The position numbers and the translations under genes were made by a program. The notes beneath the pieces are model-generated. The model searched no databases. It saw only the letters and a list, made by a program, of their open reading frames with translations, and was not told the origin of the DNA. This document shows positions 9,119-19,516 of a DNA stretch of 64,000 nucleotides, piece by piece. Source of the stretch: Methylomicrobium sp. wino1 (GTDB lineage: Bacteria > Pseudomonadota > Gammaproteobacteria > Methylococcales > Methylomonadaceae); assembly GCF_003932755.1 (NCBI RefSeq), contig NZ_CP024202.1:4712001-4776000 (forward strand), given 5' to 3'. Every line of letters begins with the position of its first letter. Positions within the stretch are counted from its first letter, which is position 1.

Positions 9119-9288
9119 TTATACTCAAAAAATGGCTAACTTTGTGAAGGTATGGGGTGTGGCTAGCGAGGATGTCGGCAGCAGGGAATGCTGCCGCCAA
9201 GCCCCCCATGGACGGGTTCAGGGCGGACCTCGATAGACACATCCCATACCTTATTATTCTTAGACGGTTTTTCAATCAAAAGGGAGTA
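9119..9288. repeat. Dispersed repeat B, copy 1 (aggtatggg family)
   Basis: It begins with atactcaaaaaatggctaac and ends with gacggtttttcaatcaaaag then ggagta. Inside, aaggtatggggtgtg and cacatcccatacctt form an inverted pair. Other copies are at 24741-24991 (same orientation) and 52729-52878 (inverted). Internal lengths differ between copies while the ends are conserved. Confidence 0.75.
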
Positions 9289-9319
9289 GGAGAGTAATTT
9301 TTTTTACCGTATCCTTAGC

Positions 9320-10558
<1,239 letters not shown>

Positions 10559-11116
10559 TTAATCAGTCAACCTTTCGTATAACCGATACGCGACCTCGCC
10601 GGCGGTTTTGTCTTTCAATAGCCGCCAGTTTTCCGGCATGCCGGTGAGATCGAGTCCGGTTTCCGTTTCGAGGTAGATTTTAGCCCGCGCGGACAACCAG
10701 CCTTTATCCTCGAGCCATTGGCAGGTTTGCACGGCGAGGCTCTTACCGAACGGCGGGTCGAGAAAAACCAAATCGAACGATTCAGCGTCGGCTGATAAAT
10801 ACCGGAAGACATCCTGATTGACGATTTTGATTCGGTCGGTCGATAAAGCAACGGCATTCTCTTTTAAATGCCGACAGGCCTGCGAATTGTTTTCGACCTG
10901 TACGACCGATTTTGCACCTCTGGACGCTGCCTCGAAGCCCAGCGCGCCGCTGCCTGAATAAAGATCCAGGCAACGACTGCCATAAATATTGCCTCGCAAC
11001 CAATTGAACAAGGTTTCCCGAACTCTTGCCGGCGTCGGACGTAGGCCCGGTGCATCAGTAAACTGCAGATTGCGGCCGCGCCATTCGCCGGCAATGATTT
11101 TGAGCTTGTTTTGCAC
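10559..11116 (-). CDS. rsmD: 16S rRNA (guanine966-N2)-methyltransferase
   Basis: 185 residues from the GTG at 11116, 4 bp after the upstream M16 stop. A longer reading to 11197 would run into the peptidase gene and adds unrelated residues, so GTG is preferred; it gives the family-typical start of NKLKIIAGEWRGR. The SAM-binding loop is SGSGALG (residues 54-60) and the catalytic N6/N2-methyltransferase motif is DPPF (120-123). RsmD methylates G966 in the 30S decoding region. It is tightly linked to the two M16 genes, probably one operon. Confidence 0.92.
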   Translation of the reverse strand: MQNKLKIIAGEWRGRNLQFTDAPGLRPTPARVRETLFNWLRGNIYGSRCLDLYSGSGALGFEAASRGAKSVVQVENNSQACRHLKENAVALSTDRIKIVNQDVFRYLSADAESFDLVFLDPPFGKSLAVQTCQWLEDKGWLSARAKIYLETETGLDLTGMPENWRLLKDKTAGEVAYRLYERLTD

Positions 11117-11120
11117 GGAT

Positions 11121-12419
11121 TTATTGCGCTTCGCCGACTGTGATCGTTTGCAATAACTCGGAATCGACCCGCCTCTGAAACGCGTCCTTGATCGCATCGA
11201 CGGTCACCGCATTTACTTTCTCCTGGAAGGTTTCCAAGTAGTCGAGCGGCAGACCGTAAAATCCGATCATTTCAACATAACCGATCATTTTACTATTGGT
11301 ATCGAAACGCATGACAAAACCGCCGGTGATGTTTTGTTTTGCGGCGGTGAGTTCTTCCTCGGTCGGCCCTTCCTCAATGAACTCGGTCAAGGTTTGATTC
11401 AAGACTTCCATCGCTTTGTCGGCTTGATCGGTCCGCGTTTGCAAGCCCATCGCAAAAGGTCCTTTTCGATACATCGGTGCAAAATAACTATAAGTGTTAT
11501 AGGCCAAACCGCGTTTTTCCCTGACTTCTTCGAATAATCTCGAAACCAGCATGCCGCCGCCCAGTATATGATTGCCGACAAATAATGCAAAATAGTCGTC
11601 GTCATTGCGATAGGATCCCGGCAGACCGCTCATTACATGAGTTTGCGCGGAAGGAAAAGCGATATGTTCGCGGCGGCCTTGCTTGGGCATCGCCACTTCC
11701 GGTAATTCGGCGGGTTTTAGTCCGGCCGGTAATTTCGCCAACAATTTCTCGGCGGTTTGCTCAGCCTGTTTACGGCTCAAATCGCCGACGATGGCCACCA
11801 TCGCATTGGTAGCCACATAGTACTGACGATAAAAGTTTTTAAGGTCCTTGGCTTGCAAAGGTTTTACAGTCTCAATTTCGCCGGCACTTGGATGCGCATA
11901 GGGATGTTGTCCGTAAACCGCTTTATAAAAGGCAATGTCGGCCAAGGTTGACGGCGAAGATTCGCGGTGTTTTAAACCGGCCAACGTACGCTTTTTTTCG
12001 CGCTGAAAATCGGCTTCCACAAAGCGCGGTTGAGTCAGGATGGTTTGCATTGTTGCGACCGCCTTATCGAACAGTTTCGGATCGGTCAACGTCCGTAGCG
12101 ACAACCAAGCCATGTCGCGGGATACTCCGGTTCCGAAACGAGCGCCGACGCTTTCGAAACGTTGTGCGATTTGATCGGCATTCCATTCGCCTGCACCGGT
12201 ATCGAGTAATCCGGAGGTCAACGCGGCAATCCCGAATTGCTTGCCGTCACGCGCACTGCCGGCATCGAAAGTTACCCGGATATCGACCATTGGCAGATTT
12301 GGAGCGGGTACGAAATACACTCTAGCCCCCTGTTTCGTTGTCCAGTGTTCAATGTTTGTTGCCGCCCAAGCGGATTGTCCTGTCAGTATCAATAACAGAC
12401 TAATCAAAGCGATACGCAT
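11121..12419 (-). CDS. M16-family peptidase-like protein without the zinc motif
   Basis: 432 residues with a signal peptide ending AWAA. It has the M16 fold (VDIRVTFDAGSARDG at the start, QARRYYV-like middle region, LGGGMLVSRLFEEVREKRGLAY in the C-terminal half). The zinc motif HxxEH is absent: the equivalent position reads IAALTSGLLDTG. It therefore resembles the non-catalytic partner of heterodimeric M16 proteases. The catalytic partner is the next gene upstream, and stop and start overlap by one base. The pair is probably periplasmic; its substrate is unknown. Confidence 0.88.
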   Translation of the reverse strand: MRIALISLLLILTGQSAWAATNIEHWTTKQGARVYFVPAPNLPMVDIRVTFDAGSARDGKQFGIAALTSGLLDTGAGEWNADQIAQRFESVGARFGTGVSRDMAWLSLRTLTDPKLFDKAVATMQTILTQPRFVEADFQREKKRTLAGLKHRESSPSTLADIAFYKAVYGQHPYAHPSAGEIETVKPLQAKDLKNFYRQYYVATNAMVAIVGDLSRKQAEQTAEKLLAKLPAGLKPAELPEVAMPKQGRREHIAFPSAQTHVMSGLPGSYRNDDDYFALFVGNHILGGGMLVSRLFEEVREKRGLAYNTYSYFAPMYRKGPFAMGLQTRTDQADKAMEVLNQTLTEFIEEGPTEEELTAAKQNITGGFVMRFDTNSKMIGYVEMIGFYGLPLDYLETFQEKVNAVTVDAIKDAFQRRVDSELLQTITVGEAQ

Positions 12420-13780
12420 TATTTGCTCTCCTTAAGTTTTTCATTGCCGGTTTGTTCAGCGATCGGTTGCGGCACTAAATAGGCCACGCTCAAGTTGTTA
12501 TCGGTAAAATATTTTTTAGCGACCTCACGCACTTGTTCGGCTGTGATCCGATTGACTTTGTCGACATATTCGTCGGCTTTTTGCCAGCCCAAACCGACGG
12601 TCTCATTAATACCCATTTGCATGCCTTGATAAAACATCGAGTCGCGCTCGTAGGTCGCATTCGCGAGTACCTGCGCTTTGATGCGTTGCAATTCTTCCGG
12701 TTGCACTAACTCATACTTAAGTTTTTCGATTTCTTCCTTTAACGCCGCTTCCAATTCTTGGTGACTCTTCCCTTGCGCGGGCGTCGCGTCGAACATGAAC
12801 AATTCATCGAGTCTGGAATTCAAGTTGTAGCCGGCCCCGGCCGCCACGGCGATCTGTTTGCCCCTGACCAATCCGGACTCCAAGCGCGCACTACTGCCGC
12901 CGTCCAAAATACCCGCCATCACTTCCAATGCATAGGCTTCCCATTCGTGTTCGGCCGTGTTCAGCACCGGGACTTTATAACCCATGACCAGATACGGCAG
13001 TTTATCGGGCAAATTGACGATCATGCGGCGTATGCCGAGTTGCTCGACTTCGGTTTGCGGTTTGACCGGCGTAATGTCACTGGGCTTGAGCGGTCCGAAA
13101 TATTTTTCGGCCAATGCGAACACCGCTTTCGGTTCGACATCGCCGACGACAACCAATGTGGCGTTATTCGGCGCATACCATTTTTGGTACCAAGCCTCGA
13201 GATCGGCAATCGTGTAGTTCTCTATGTCCGTCGGCCAACCGATAATCGGATTTCTGTAGGGGCTGTTCGAATAAGCCAGTGCGGCGAAATGCTCCTGGGT
13301 CTTGGAACGAGGCTTATCGTCGGTGCGCATCCGACGCTCTTCGTAAACGACTTGCAGTTCTTTTTGCAACTCCTCATCCAGTAGTTTGAGATTACGCATC
13401 CGATCGGCTTCCAGTTTGAAACTGACTTCCAAACGGGATTTTTCCATCGTCTGGAAATAAGCCGTATAATCGCGACCGGTAAAGGCGTTTTCGTTACCGC
13501 CGTTGGCCGCGATGATTCGGGAAAACTCGCCGGGTTTGAGTTCGTCGGTGCCCTTGAACATCATGTGTTCGAGCATGTGAGAAATGCCGGTAATGCCGCC
13601 AGGCTCGTAACTGGAACCGACTTTGTACCAGACTTGTGAAACAGCTACCGGCGAGCGGTGATCCTCTTTGATCAGGATTTTCAAACCATTGTCTAAAATC
13701 CGCTCATGTACTTTAACCGCCGCTTGTACCGGCAACAAGAACATGCCGGATAATACCGCACTCGCAATTTGCAACTTCAT
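12419..13780 (-). CDS. M16-family zinc peptidase (catalytic subunit), exported
   Basis: 453 residues with a signal peptide ending VQAA. The inverted zinc-binding motif HxxEH is present as HMLEH (residues 68-72), followed by the conserved FKGT and NAFTGRDYT stretches. The C-terminal half carries the substrate-binding part of the fold (LDGGSSARLE). Overlap of its stop with the next gene's start suggests the two form a catalytic/non-catalytic complex as in other bacterial M16 pairs. Divergent from cyoE across a 100-bp promoter region. Confidence 0.92.
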   Translation of the reverse strand: MKLQIASAVLSGMFLLPVQAAVKVHERILDNGLKILIKEDHRSPVAVSQVWYKVGSSYEPGGITGISHMLEHMMFKGTDELKPGEFSRIIAANGGNENAFTGRDYTAYFQTMEKSRLEVSFKLEADRMRNLKLLDEELQKELQVVYEERRMRTDDKPRSKTQEHFAALAYSNSPYRNPIIGWPTDIENYTIADLEAWYQKWYAPNNATLVVVGDVEPKAVFALAEKYFGPLKPSDITPVKPQTEVEQLGIRRMIVNLPDKLPYLVMGYKVPVLNTAEHEWEAYALEVMAGILDGGSSARLESGLVRGKQIAVAAGAGYNLNSRLDELFMFDATPAQGKSHQELEAALKEEIEKLKYELVQPEELQRIKAQVLANATYERDSMFYQGMQMGINETVGLGWQKADEYVDKVNRITAEQVREVAKKYFTDNNLSVAYLVPQPIAEQTGNEKLKESK

Positions 13781-13818
13781 AACGTCCTCTCTGTAGTAAG
13801 GTTAACGCGTCCGACTAT

Positions 13819-13846
13819 TTGATAAATCAATAGTTCACTGTATTCT
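13819..13846 (+). promoter_or_regulatory. Candidate sigma-70 promoter for cyoE
   Basis: ttgata (13819-13824) and tattct (13841-13846) are separated by 16 bp, and the predicted start point lies about 28 bp before the cyoE ATG. It is a fair but not strong match to consensus; this is inference from sequence only. Confidence 0.35.
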
Positions 13847-13880
13847 ATAGCTTAATATAAATGTTGGAATATTTTCGATA

Positions 13881-14768
13881 ATGACTAACCCATCCGCCCT
13901 GCTCTCCTGGCGTGACTATCTTGAACTGTGCAAACCCAAAGTAGTTGCCTTAATCGTTTTTACTGCCGTGGTCGGCATGTTGCTGGCCGTGCCGGGTATA
14001 CCGCCCATCGACACTTTGATTTACAGCACTGTTGGCATTGGACTCGCCGCATCATCCGCCGCGGCGGTTAATCACTATCTCGATCAGAATGCCGACGCCC
14101 TAATGGGTAGAACGCAAAACCGGCCATTGCCGAAAGGCTCGTTGCGCTCTATGAATGTCATCGTTTTCGCATCGTTGCTCGGCTTGTTATCGATGCTTTT
14201 ATTAGGCTTTTTAGTTAACCCGCTGACCGCGTTTTTAACCTTATTGTCGCTAATCGGTTATGCCATTATCTATACCGTGTATTTAAAACGCATGACGCCG
14301 CAAAACATCGTGATCGGCGGCGCGGCCGGCGCAGCGCCTCCGGTTTTAGGCTGGTGCGCGATGACCGGCGAAGTGCACCCTTATTCGTTGCTGTTGTTTT
14401 TGATCATTTTCGTTTGGACGCCACCGCATTTTTGGGCTTTGGCGATTGCCCGGCGCGAAGAATACGCCAAAGTTAAAATTCCGATGTTACCGGTCACACA
14501 CGGTCCCGAATTCACCAGATTGCAAATTTTTCTTTATACAGTACTGCTCTTATTGGTGACATTGCTGCCTTATTTAACCGGCATGAGCGGGCTGATTTAT
14601 CTCACAGTTGCGGTTCCGCTCGGCCTCGGTTTTATTTATTATGCGATTTTGATGATGCGCCACAAGGACGATCGAACGGCAATGAAAACCTTCGGTTTTT
14701 CGATCATTTATTTGATGCTGATGTTTGCCGCGTTATTAATCGATCACTATGTCGTAATTGGATTGTAA
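13881..14768 (+). CDS. cyoE: Protoheme IX farnesyltransferase (heme O synthase)
   Basis: 295 residues with about nine hydrophobic helices. A UbiA-family prenyltransferase: the Asp-rich motif NHYLDQNAD lies at residues 64-72, followed by [11 protein letters not shown], which is characteristic of CyoE/CtaB. It attaches the farnesyl tail to heme b to give heme O for terminal oxidases. No cytochrome oxidase genes are adjacent in this window. The next gene begins 6 bp downstream, so the two are probably cotranscribed. Confidence 0.95.
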   Translation: MTNPSALLSWRDYLELCKPKVVALIVFTAVVGMLLAVPGIPPIDTLIYSTVGIGLAASSAAAVNHYLDQNADALMGRTQNRPLPKGSLRSMNVIVFASLLGLLSMLLLGFLVNPLTAFLTLLSLIGYAIIYTVYLKRMTPQNIVIGGAAGAAPPVLGWCAMTGEVHPYSLLLFLIIFVWTPPHFWALAIARREEYAKVKIPMLPVTHGPEFTRLQIFLYTVLLLLVTLLPYLTGMSGLIYLTVAVPLGLGFIYYAILMMRHKDDRTAMKTFGFSIIYLMLMFAALLIDHYVVIGL

Positions 14769-14774
14769 TCTGCC

Positions 14775-15809
14775 ATGACAACACAAGAACATCCTTTTGC
14801 TCACTATATCCGCATTCTCGGTAAAGGCAAAAAAGGCTCGCGCCCGCTGACTCGCGAAGAGGCTTATCAAGCGATGCGCATGATTTTGGCCGGCGAAGTG
14901 CTGCCCGTACAATTGGGCGCATTTTTGATGCTGATGCGGGTTAAGGAAGAAACCCCTGAAGAATTGGCCGGTTTCATTGAAGCCGCCCGCGAAACTTTTA
15001 GTCGTTCCAACGATGGTTCTCCCGCCGACCTGGATTGGTCTTCCTATGCGGGAAAACGACGCCACCTTCCCTGGTTTTTGTTGTCGACATTATTGCTCGC
15101 GGAAAATGGCATCAAAGTCTTCATGCACGGCGCCGGCGGTCATACTGAAGGCCGCATTTATACGCACGAGGCTCTGAAATGCCTCGGCATTGAGCACGCC
15201 GCTTCATTACAAGAAGCGCGGCAACAACTCGAAAAACGGAACTTCAGTTATTTGCCGCTGGAATACTTTTGCCCGAAACTTCATGAAATCATCGAGTTGC
15301 GCCCCATTATGGGCTTGCGCTCCCCGGTACACACGCTCGCCAGAATGTTGAATCCATTTAATGCCAAACACAGTATTCAGGCGATTTTTCACCCGGGTTA
15401 CCGGCCGGTGCATCAGGAAGCCGCTTTGTTATTAAATGACCCGCATGTCGCGGTATTCAAAGGCGAAGGCGGCGAAGTCGAACGCAATCCCGACGCCGAT
15501 TGCTTGGTGCAAAGCGTTAAACATGGCGAATTATACGATGAGCAATGGCCGAGAATGTTCGAGCGTCGCCATGTTAAATCCGAAACGCTCGAACCTCAGC
15601 AACTCGCTGCAGTCTGGCAAGGCAATATCGAGGACGAATACGGAGAGGCGGCCGTTATCGGTACTGCGGCGATTGCCTTGAAGCTGATAGGCAAAGCGGA
15701 CAGTCAAGAACGCGCCATGAATATGGCCGAGGATTTTTGGCGGAGACGTGTGCCGTTTGATGATGGCTCGCGAAGAAAGTCCATTCAAAGGGTCGACCGT
15801 ATTTTTTGA
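14775..15809 (+). CDS. ybiB: YbiB/TrpD2-like glycosyltransferase-family protein
   Basis: 344 residues similar to anthranilate phosphoribosyltransferase, with the helical N-terminal domain (LTREEAYQAMRMILAGEV) and the phosphoribosyl-binding region (FMHGAGGHTEGRIYTHEA). YbiB proteins share the TrpD fold but are not linked to tryptophan genes; from the family, E. coli YbiB is reported as a nucleic-acid-binding protein and not as a TrpD enzyme. Its position just behind cyoE does not indicate a pathway. The start is the first ATG after the cyoE stop. Confidence 0.82.
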   Translation: MTTQEHPFAHYIRILGKGKKGSRPLTREEAYQAMRMILAGEVLPVQLGAFLMLMRVKEETPEELAGFIEAARETFSRSNDGSPADLDWSSYAGKRRHLPWFLLSTLLLAENGIKVFMHGAGGHTEGRIYTHEALKCLGIEHAASLQEARQQLEKRNFSYLPLEYFCPKLHEIIELRPIMGLRSPVHTLARMLNPFNAKHSIQAIFHPGYRPVHQEAALLLNDPHVAVFKGEGGEVERNPDADCLVQSVKHGELYDEQWPRMFERRHVKSETLEPQQLAAVWQGNIEDEYGEAAVIGTAAIALKLIGKADSQERAMNMAEDFWRRRVPFDDGSRRKSIQRVDRIF

Positions 15810-15869
15810 TTACTGCGCAAAACAACTGAGCCCCGAAAAGTTTGAGCAGATCATCCGTTTATACTGCAA

Positions 15870-16505
15870 CTACCCTTTAACCGCACCCGGATTGCGGAGA
15901 GCGAATCTCGGAATTCCTTCAACAAAGGTTTTTTCCAAGTAGTTGTATTCCAGACCTAATAATGTATTCCCGTCTTGATAAGTTATCCATACGACCTTGA
16001 CTTCGCCGAGCAGGTCGAGTCTTTTAAAATTGAATGCGGCGATTGACCCAGGTTCCACCTCAATACGCTCAGGTAACGTTACCATCAAGCCGTCTACCGA
16101 TACATTAATAGTGTTGAAATGATAATTATGGCCGTTAAGAATTATTAACCCAGGCGCCTCTAATTTTTTCCTGTAGGCATGCCTTGCATAAAACAAGTTT
16201 TCAACATCGTGCTCAACATTTCTAAAATCCAACGCCAGATAAATCCGGCCATCGATCATATCGGCACGGACAATTTCGGCTTCGCCGGCAAGTCGCATTT
16301 CTTGCAGGTAAATATCAACGATAGGCGATAACTTTACTGTTTTGAACAAATCCTCAACATCATTAATGCGTTCATGATCATCCAATTCAGCCAAAAGACC
16401 GGTGATCGAGATGTTGCTCAAGGTAATCGGGAGCTCGTCCCCATCCAGATAAATTAATCCATGGGAGGTCAGTTTTTTCCGATAGTGGCGTTTTTCGTAT
16501 GGCAT
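15870..16505 (-). CDS. Tandem PilZ-domain protein (c-di-GMP effector)
   Basis: 211 residues made of two similar halves. Half one has RKK at 9-11 and NISITG at 31-36; half two has RKK at 112-114 and NVSVDG at 134-139. Both therefore carry the basic motif and the (D/N)xSxxG signature of PilZ domains with the same spacing of 22 residues. PilZ domains bind cyclic di-GMP, so this is probably a cytoplasmic effector, perhaps for motility or pili, both encoded nearby. It is convergent with ybiB, with 60 bp between their stops. Confidence 0.75.
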   Translation of the reverse strand: MPYEKRHYRKKLTSHGLIYLDGDELPITLSNISITGLLAELDDHERINDVEDLFKTVKLSPIVDIYLQEMRLAGEAEIVRADMIDGRIYLALDFRNVEHDVENLFYARHAYRKKLEAPGLIILNGHNYHFNTINVSVDGLMVTLPERIEVEPGSIAAFNFKRLDLLGEVKVVWITYQDGNTLLGLEYNYLEKTFVEGIPRFALRNPGAVKG

Positions 16506-17127
16506 TGTTAACCTACATTACATTTTTGTACGACTTTCGCTATTGAAGATATGGAACTGAAAGAAACCAGTAACGATTCAGCGCAGATCGTGAAAGAGTT
16601 ATTGACTCTCAAATTATGTTGCTTGCAAAATTAGCATTCACAACATAAAGCTCAGCCCTTCGCCATTTTTACCCCCTATCCCAGAGGGAGAGTAGGCTTA
16701 GGAAAGGGTCTGAACTGACTTCACACAACGCCCACTAGAGACTGACGCCCGGCATATAAATACAAAGAGTCTCGACGCATTAAATTTTAAAGCTATGAGC
16801 AAAATTTTACAGCCAGTTCCCGCGCCTGCTAATAAATCAATAGTCTACGCCGACTTCACAAAATACACCGAATATTACAATAACCGAAAAATAAGCAACG
16901 ATATTTTCTATTTTCAAACCGTAAAGAGCAAGCATTATGTCCTTAACCCAGCCTTAACAAATGTAGTACCATAACATTAATTCTTTACTTATTATTTCAA
17001 TAATTTATGACCTAAAAATGTTAAAGCTGGGTTAAATGAATATTATATTTAATGACTAGTGTAGTCTATTATTCTTATTTTTCACTCCGAATCTCGTCTT
17101 TTACAGAATTTGATTGTCTATTTTTTT
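16506..17127. other. ~620-bp AT-rich gap without a recognised feature
   Basis: It lies between the divergent PilZ and transglycosylase genes. I see no gene, strong promoter, tRNA or clear hairpin with T-run. The stretch from about 16850 to 17100 is notably AT-rich. It is probably the shared upstream regulatory region of the two flanking genes. Confidence 0.4.
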
Positions 17128-17748
17128 ATGCTGTTATCCAATCGATCGTTAAATATAATTTTAACGGCTGTCTCGATACTTATCTTACAAGCTTGCACCA
17201 CTGCTCCGCCAAAAAACACTGAAAATATTTGCGAAACTTTCAGAGAAAAAAGCAACTGGTACAAACACGCCGAAACCTCTTATCAAAAATGGGGGGTTCC
17301 TATTCCTGTCCAAATGGCGATCATTCATCAAGAGTCTCGCTTCGTTGCCGATGCCGCTCCGTCAAGACGGAAATTATTAGGATTTATCCCTTGGTTTAGG
17401 AAAAGTAGTGCCTATGGATATGCCCAAGCATTGGACGGTACTTGGGGCGACTATATAAAACATAACCGTCGCTGGAGCGCCGACCGTGACGACTTTGCCG
17501 ATGCGGTCGATTTTGTCGGCTGGTACAATCACATGAGCTATCAAAGACTCGGACTAGCTAAATCGAATGCTCGGCAACTATACCTCGCCTACCACGAGGG
17601 TCACACGGGATACCGACGCCGAACGTTTCTGCGAAAACCCTGGTTACTAAAGGTTGCCGAAAAAGTCGACCACAGAGCCCGTACTTATGCTTCGCAATTA
17701 AATTCATGTTGGAACGAATTTGAAAGCAAAAGCTGGTTTTTTTGGTAA
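17128..17748 (+). CDS. Lytic-transglycosylase-like (SLT) lipoprotein
   Basis: 206 residues from the ATG at 17128; a TTG at 17110 would add six residues and cannot be excluded. The lipobox is ILQAC (Cys23). The SLT-type motif is MAIIHQESRF (probable catalytic Glu69), followed by YGYAQALDGTW and later AYHEG, the usual order in SLT-domain lytic transglycosylases. Such enzymes cleave murein to 1,6-anhydro products at the outer membrane. The end is unusually aromatic (WFFW). An FKBP isomerase gene follows 215 bp downstream. Confidence 0.83.
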   Translation: MLLSNRSLNIILTAVSILILQACTTAPPKNTENICETFREKSNWYKHAETSYQKWGVPIPVQMAIIHQESRFVADAAPSRRKLLGFIPWFRKSSAYGYAQALDGTWGDYIKHNRRWSADRDDFADAVDFVGWYNHMSYQRLGLAKSNARQLYLAYHEGHTGYRRRTFLRKPWLLKVAEKVDHRARTYASQLNSCWNEFESKSWFFW

Positions 17749-17962
17749 ACTATATTGCTTGTTCACAGTTGCGAACAAGCGGTATCACCGGCAAAAAAGG
17801 ACAAACCGGTATTTGGAGATAGAAGGCGCTAACATACTTACATCCGAGCAAGAAGGATTAGCTACTTTATTGGGATTAATAAACAAGCTTCTTGCTTTTT
17901 TCTCGCGACTTCTCCAAAAATGGATACACTTCCTTATAACTCAAGACAGGAGGAAAAAATCT

Positions 17963-18442
17963 GTGACTAAACTGCATATCCGCGTTTTTTCAGTTTTTAC
18001 TGCTATTATCATAGGATTTACGATGTTTTCAATGGCCAATGCGACCACCCCACAGGAAAATAAAGAAGCAGGCGAAGCTTTTCTAGCCGAAAACGCCAAA
18101 AAGGCAGGCATAAAAACCACAGCTAGCGGTCTTCAATATGAAGTTTTGAACGAAGGAAACGGAGCCACGCCAAATGCCTCCGATAATGTAACCGTTCATT
18201 ACAAAGGCACCACAATTAGCGGCGAAGAATTCGACAGCTCCTATGGCCGAGGCGAACCCGCCACGTTTCCGTTAAACCGAGTCATTGCCGGCTGGACTGA
18301 GGGTCTGCAGTTAATGAAGGAAGGCGCTAAATACCGTTTTTACATACCCTCCGATTTGGCTTATGGCGAACGCGGCGCCGGCCGCGCGATTGGACCTAAT
18401 GCCGCACTCATATTCGATGTTGAACTGATAAAAGTTCAATAA
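17963..18442 (+). CDS. FKBP-type peptidyl-prolyl cis-trans isomerase, exported
   Basis: 159 residues from the GTG at 17963, which follows a strong ribosome site (aggagg at 17949-17954). The longer reading from 17720 overlaps the transglycosylase gene and has no such site. A signal segment ends near ANA. The FKBP core covers about residues 55-159: VTVHYKGTTISGEEFDSS, the PLNRVIAGWTEGLQLM strand-helix and IPSDLAYGERGAG. It catalyses proline isomerisation during folding of envelope proteins. The region 17750-17962 between it and the upstream gene includes a small palindrome (gcttgttc / gaacaagc at 17757-17780) without a T-run. Confidence 0.9.
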   Translation: MTKLHIRVFSVFTAIIIGFTMFSMANATTPQENKEAGEAFLAENAKKAGIKTTASGLQYEVLNEGNGATPNASDNVTVHYKGTTISGEEFDSSYGRGEPATFPLNRVIAGWTEGLQLMKEGAKYRFYIPSDLAYGERGAGRAIGPNAALIFDVELIKVQ

Positions 18443-18912
18443 AGTCAAACGTTCGGTGTGTTTGGCGAAAATGTCGACAGCAGGGGAATGCATACCGATC
18501 TTGCCTCGGCAGCCAAGGTATGAGGACCGTGGAACCATAAAAAACACGTAGCCCGTATGAAGTATATCGGAATACGGGAATGGCGCGGCTTCGAACTTCC
18601 CGGATTGCGCTAAGCTCCATCCGGGCTACCTTGACAGGACGGACTTTGCTACTCCGTGCTAAACGTTACCTACATGGATGTAGGTAAGGCCGCGCGCAGG
18701 AGCGGAAGCTTTTCGAGCGTATCCAAAGCATATCAAAACGTTCTGGCCGAAATGAATATCCCGCGCCCGCGTGAAGAACGCACTGCGTACCATTGCGCAA
18801 GTCTTCCGGAGTTACCCAGCCTAAAAAAGGTACGCGAAGCGTACCCTACGACTAATTGAATATTTTCGTGTATTTCATGGACAAATGCTTTTATAGGTTA
18901 AAGCTTTGCCTT
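18443..18912. repeat. 470-bp gap with dispersed repeat modules
   Basis: No gene. At 18663-18714 the tacatggatgtaggtaa palindrome with aggagcggaagctttt is the inverted form of the module at 10200-10250. Around 18475-18530 there are words (gcataccgatcttgcc, cggcagccaaggtatgagg) shared with short repeats near 21900 and 59450. A stretch around 18780-18850 (ttgcgcaagtcttccggagt, aaaaaaggtacgcgaagcgt) recurs near 20125-20180. Confidence 0.55.
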
Positions 18913-19290
18913 TTATTTCGCACCATGCAAGCGGATCAATAATACGGCCTCATCACGACTAATGCCGAATTTTTGCGTCAATTCAGCCACATCGGCGCCG
19001 CTACGCACCTTTTGAATGACCGCGTGGTAAGGCTTCGCTTCTTCCTCTCTTTGTTCAAAGTCGTTGATCTTTTCGGTCAATTTTTTGAGTAATTCAGCCG
19101 TCTCGGCCAATCGGTTATCCACACCGACCGATGCCGAACATAAACCGACAATATCCAAGTTATGATTATTCAGGTGTTCGGCCAATGCTCGATAGCTACG
19201 CTTAAGCTTGATATGATCGACCGTTAACCATACCAGCAAAACCGACATAACGCACAGTACGGCAAGACCGGCATATAAAATCTCATTCAT
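18913..19290 (-). CDS. DUF2802 membrane-anchored protein of the chemotaxis locus
   Basis: 125 residues from the ATG at 19290. One N-terminal transmembrane helix (residues 3-24) is followed by a coiled-coil-like stretch (ETAELLKKLTEKINDFEQREEE) and a C-terminal helix-turn-helix-like part (VAELTQKFGISRDEAVLLIRLH). This fits DUF2802, found next to cheW in Pseudomonas-type flagellar clusters; function unknown. The start overlaps the stop of the small upstream gene, so translation is probably coupled. Confidence 0.82.
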   Translation of the reverse strand: MNEILYAGLAVLCVMSVLLVWLTVDHIKLKRSYRALAEHLNNHNLDIVGLCSASVGVDNRLAETAELLKKLTEKINDFEQREEEAKPYHAVIQKVRSGADVAELTQKFGISRDEAVLLIRLHGAK

Positions 19291-19463
19291 CAAACAACTT
19301 CATCAATGTGTTGGGCAGGTCCCGTATCGCCTTGCTGCTCCGATTCAGAACCATTTTCCTGCTCGTTTTGTTGTTTTTTCTTATCCGGTCGATCTTCGTC
19401 GTTAGTGACTTTAGCCGGTTTAATAACCGGAAATGTCGGTACTATCGGTTGTATTTCGATCAT
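19290..19463 (-). CDS. Small conserved-position protein between cheW and DUF2802
   Basis: 57 residues: MIEIQPIVPTFPVIKPAK followed by a highly charged Lys/Glu/Gln tail ending HIDEVV. The ATG follows AGAGGCGGTC, a good ribosome site, and the stop overlaps the DUF2802 ATG, which argues for a real gene. It has no signal peptide or known domain; the tail is probably disordered. Its place in the cheW operon suggests a chemotaxis or flagellar accessory role (inference). Confidence 0.65.
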   Translation of the reverse strand: MIEIQPIVPTFPVIKPAKVTNDEDRPDKKKQQNEQENGSESEQQGDTGPAQHIDEVV

Positions 19464-19516
19464 GACCGCCTCTCTTAGTCGCGGCTCAGGAAAGTCTGTT
19501 TAAGTTACAATTATCC

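Larger units (their letters stand above)
8695..9319. other. 625-bp gap filled by two dispersed repeats
   Basis: No gene. The gap holds a 311-bp element with terminal inverted repeats (8759-9069) followed directly by a second repeat (9119-9288); both are described separately. The remaining bases show no recognisable promoter, terminator or RNA. Confidence 0.75.
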
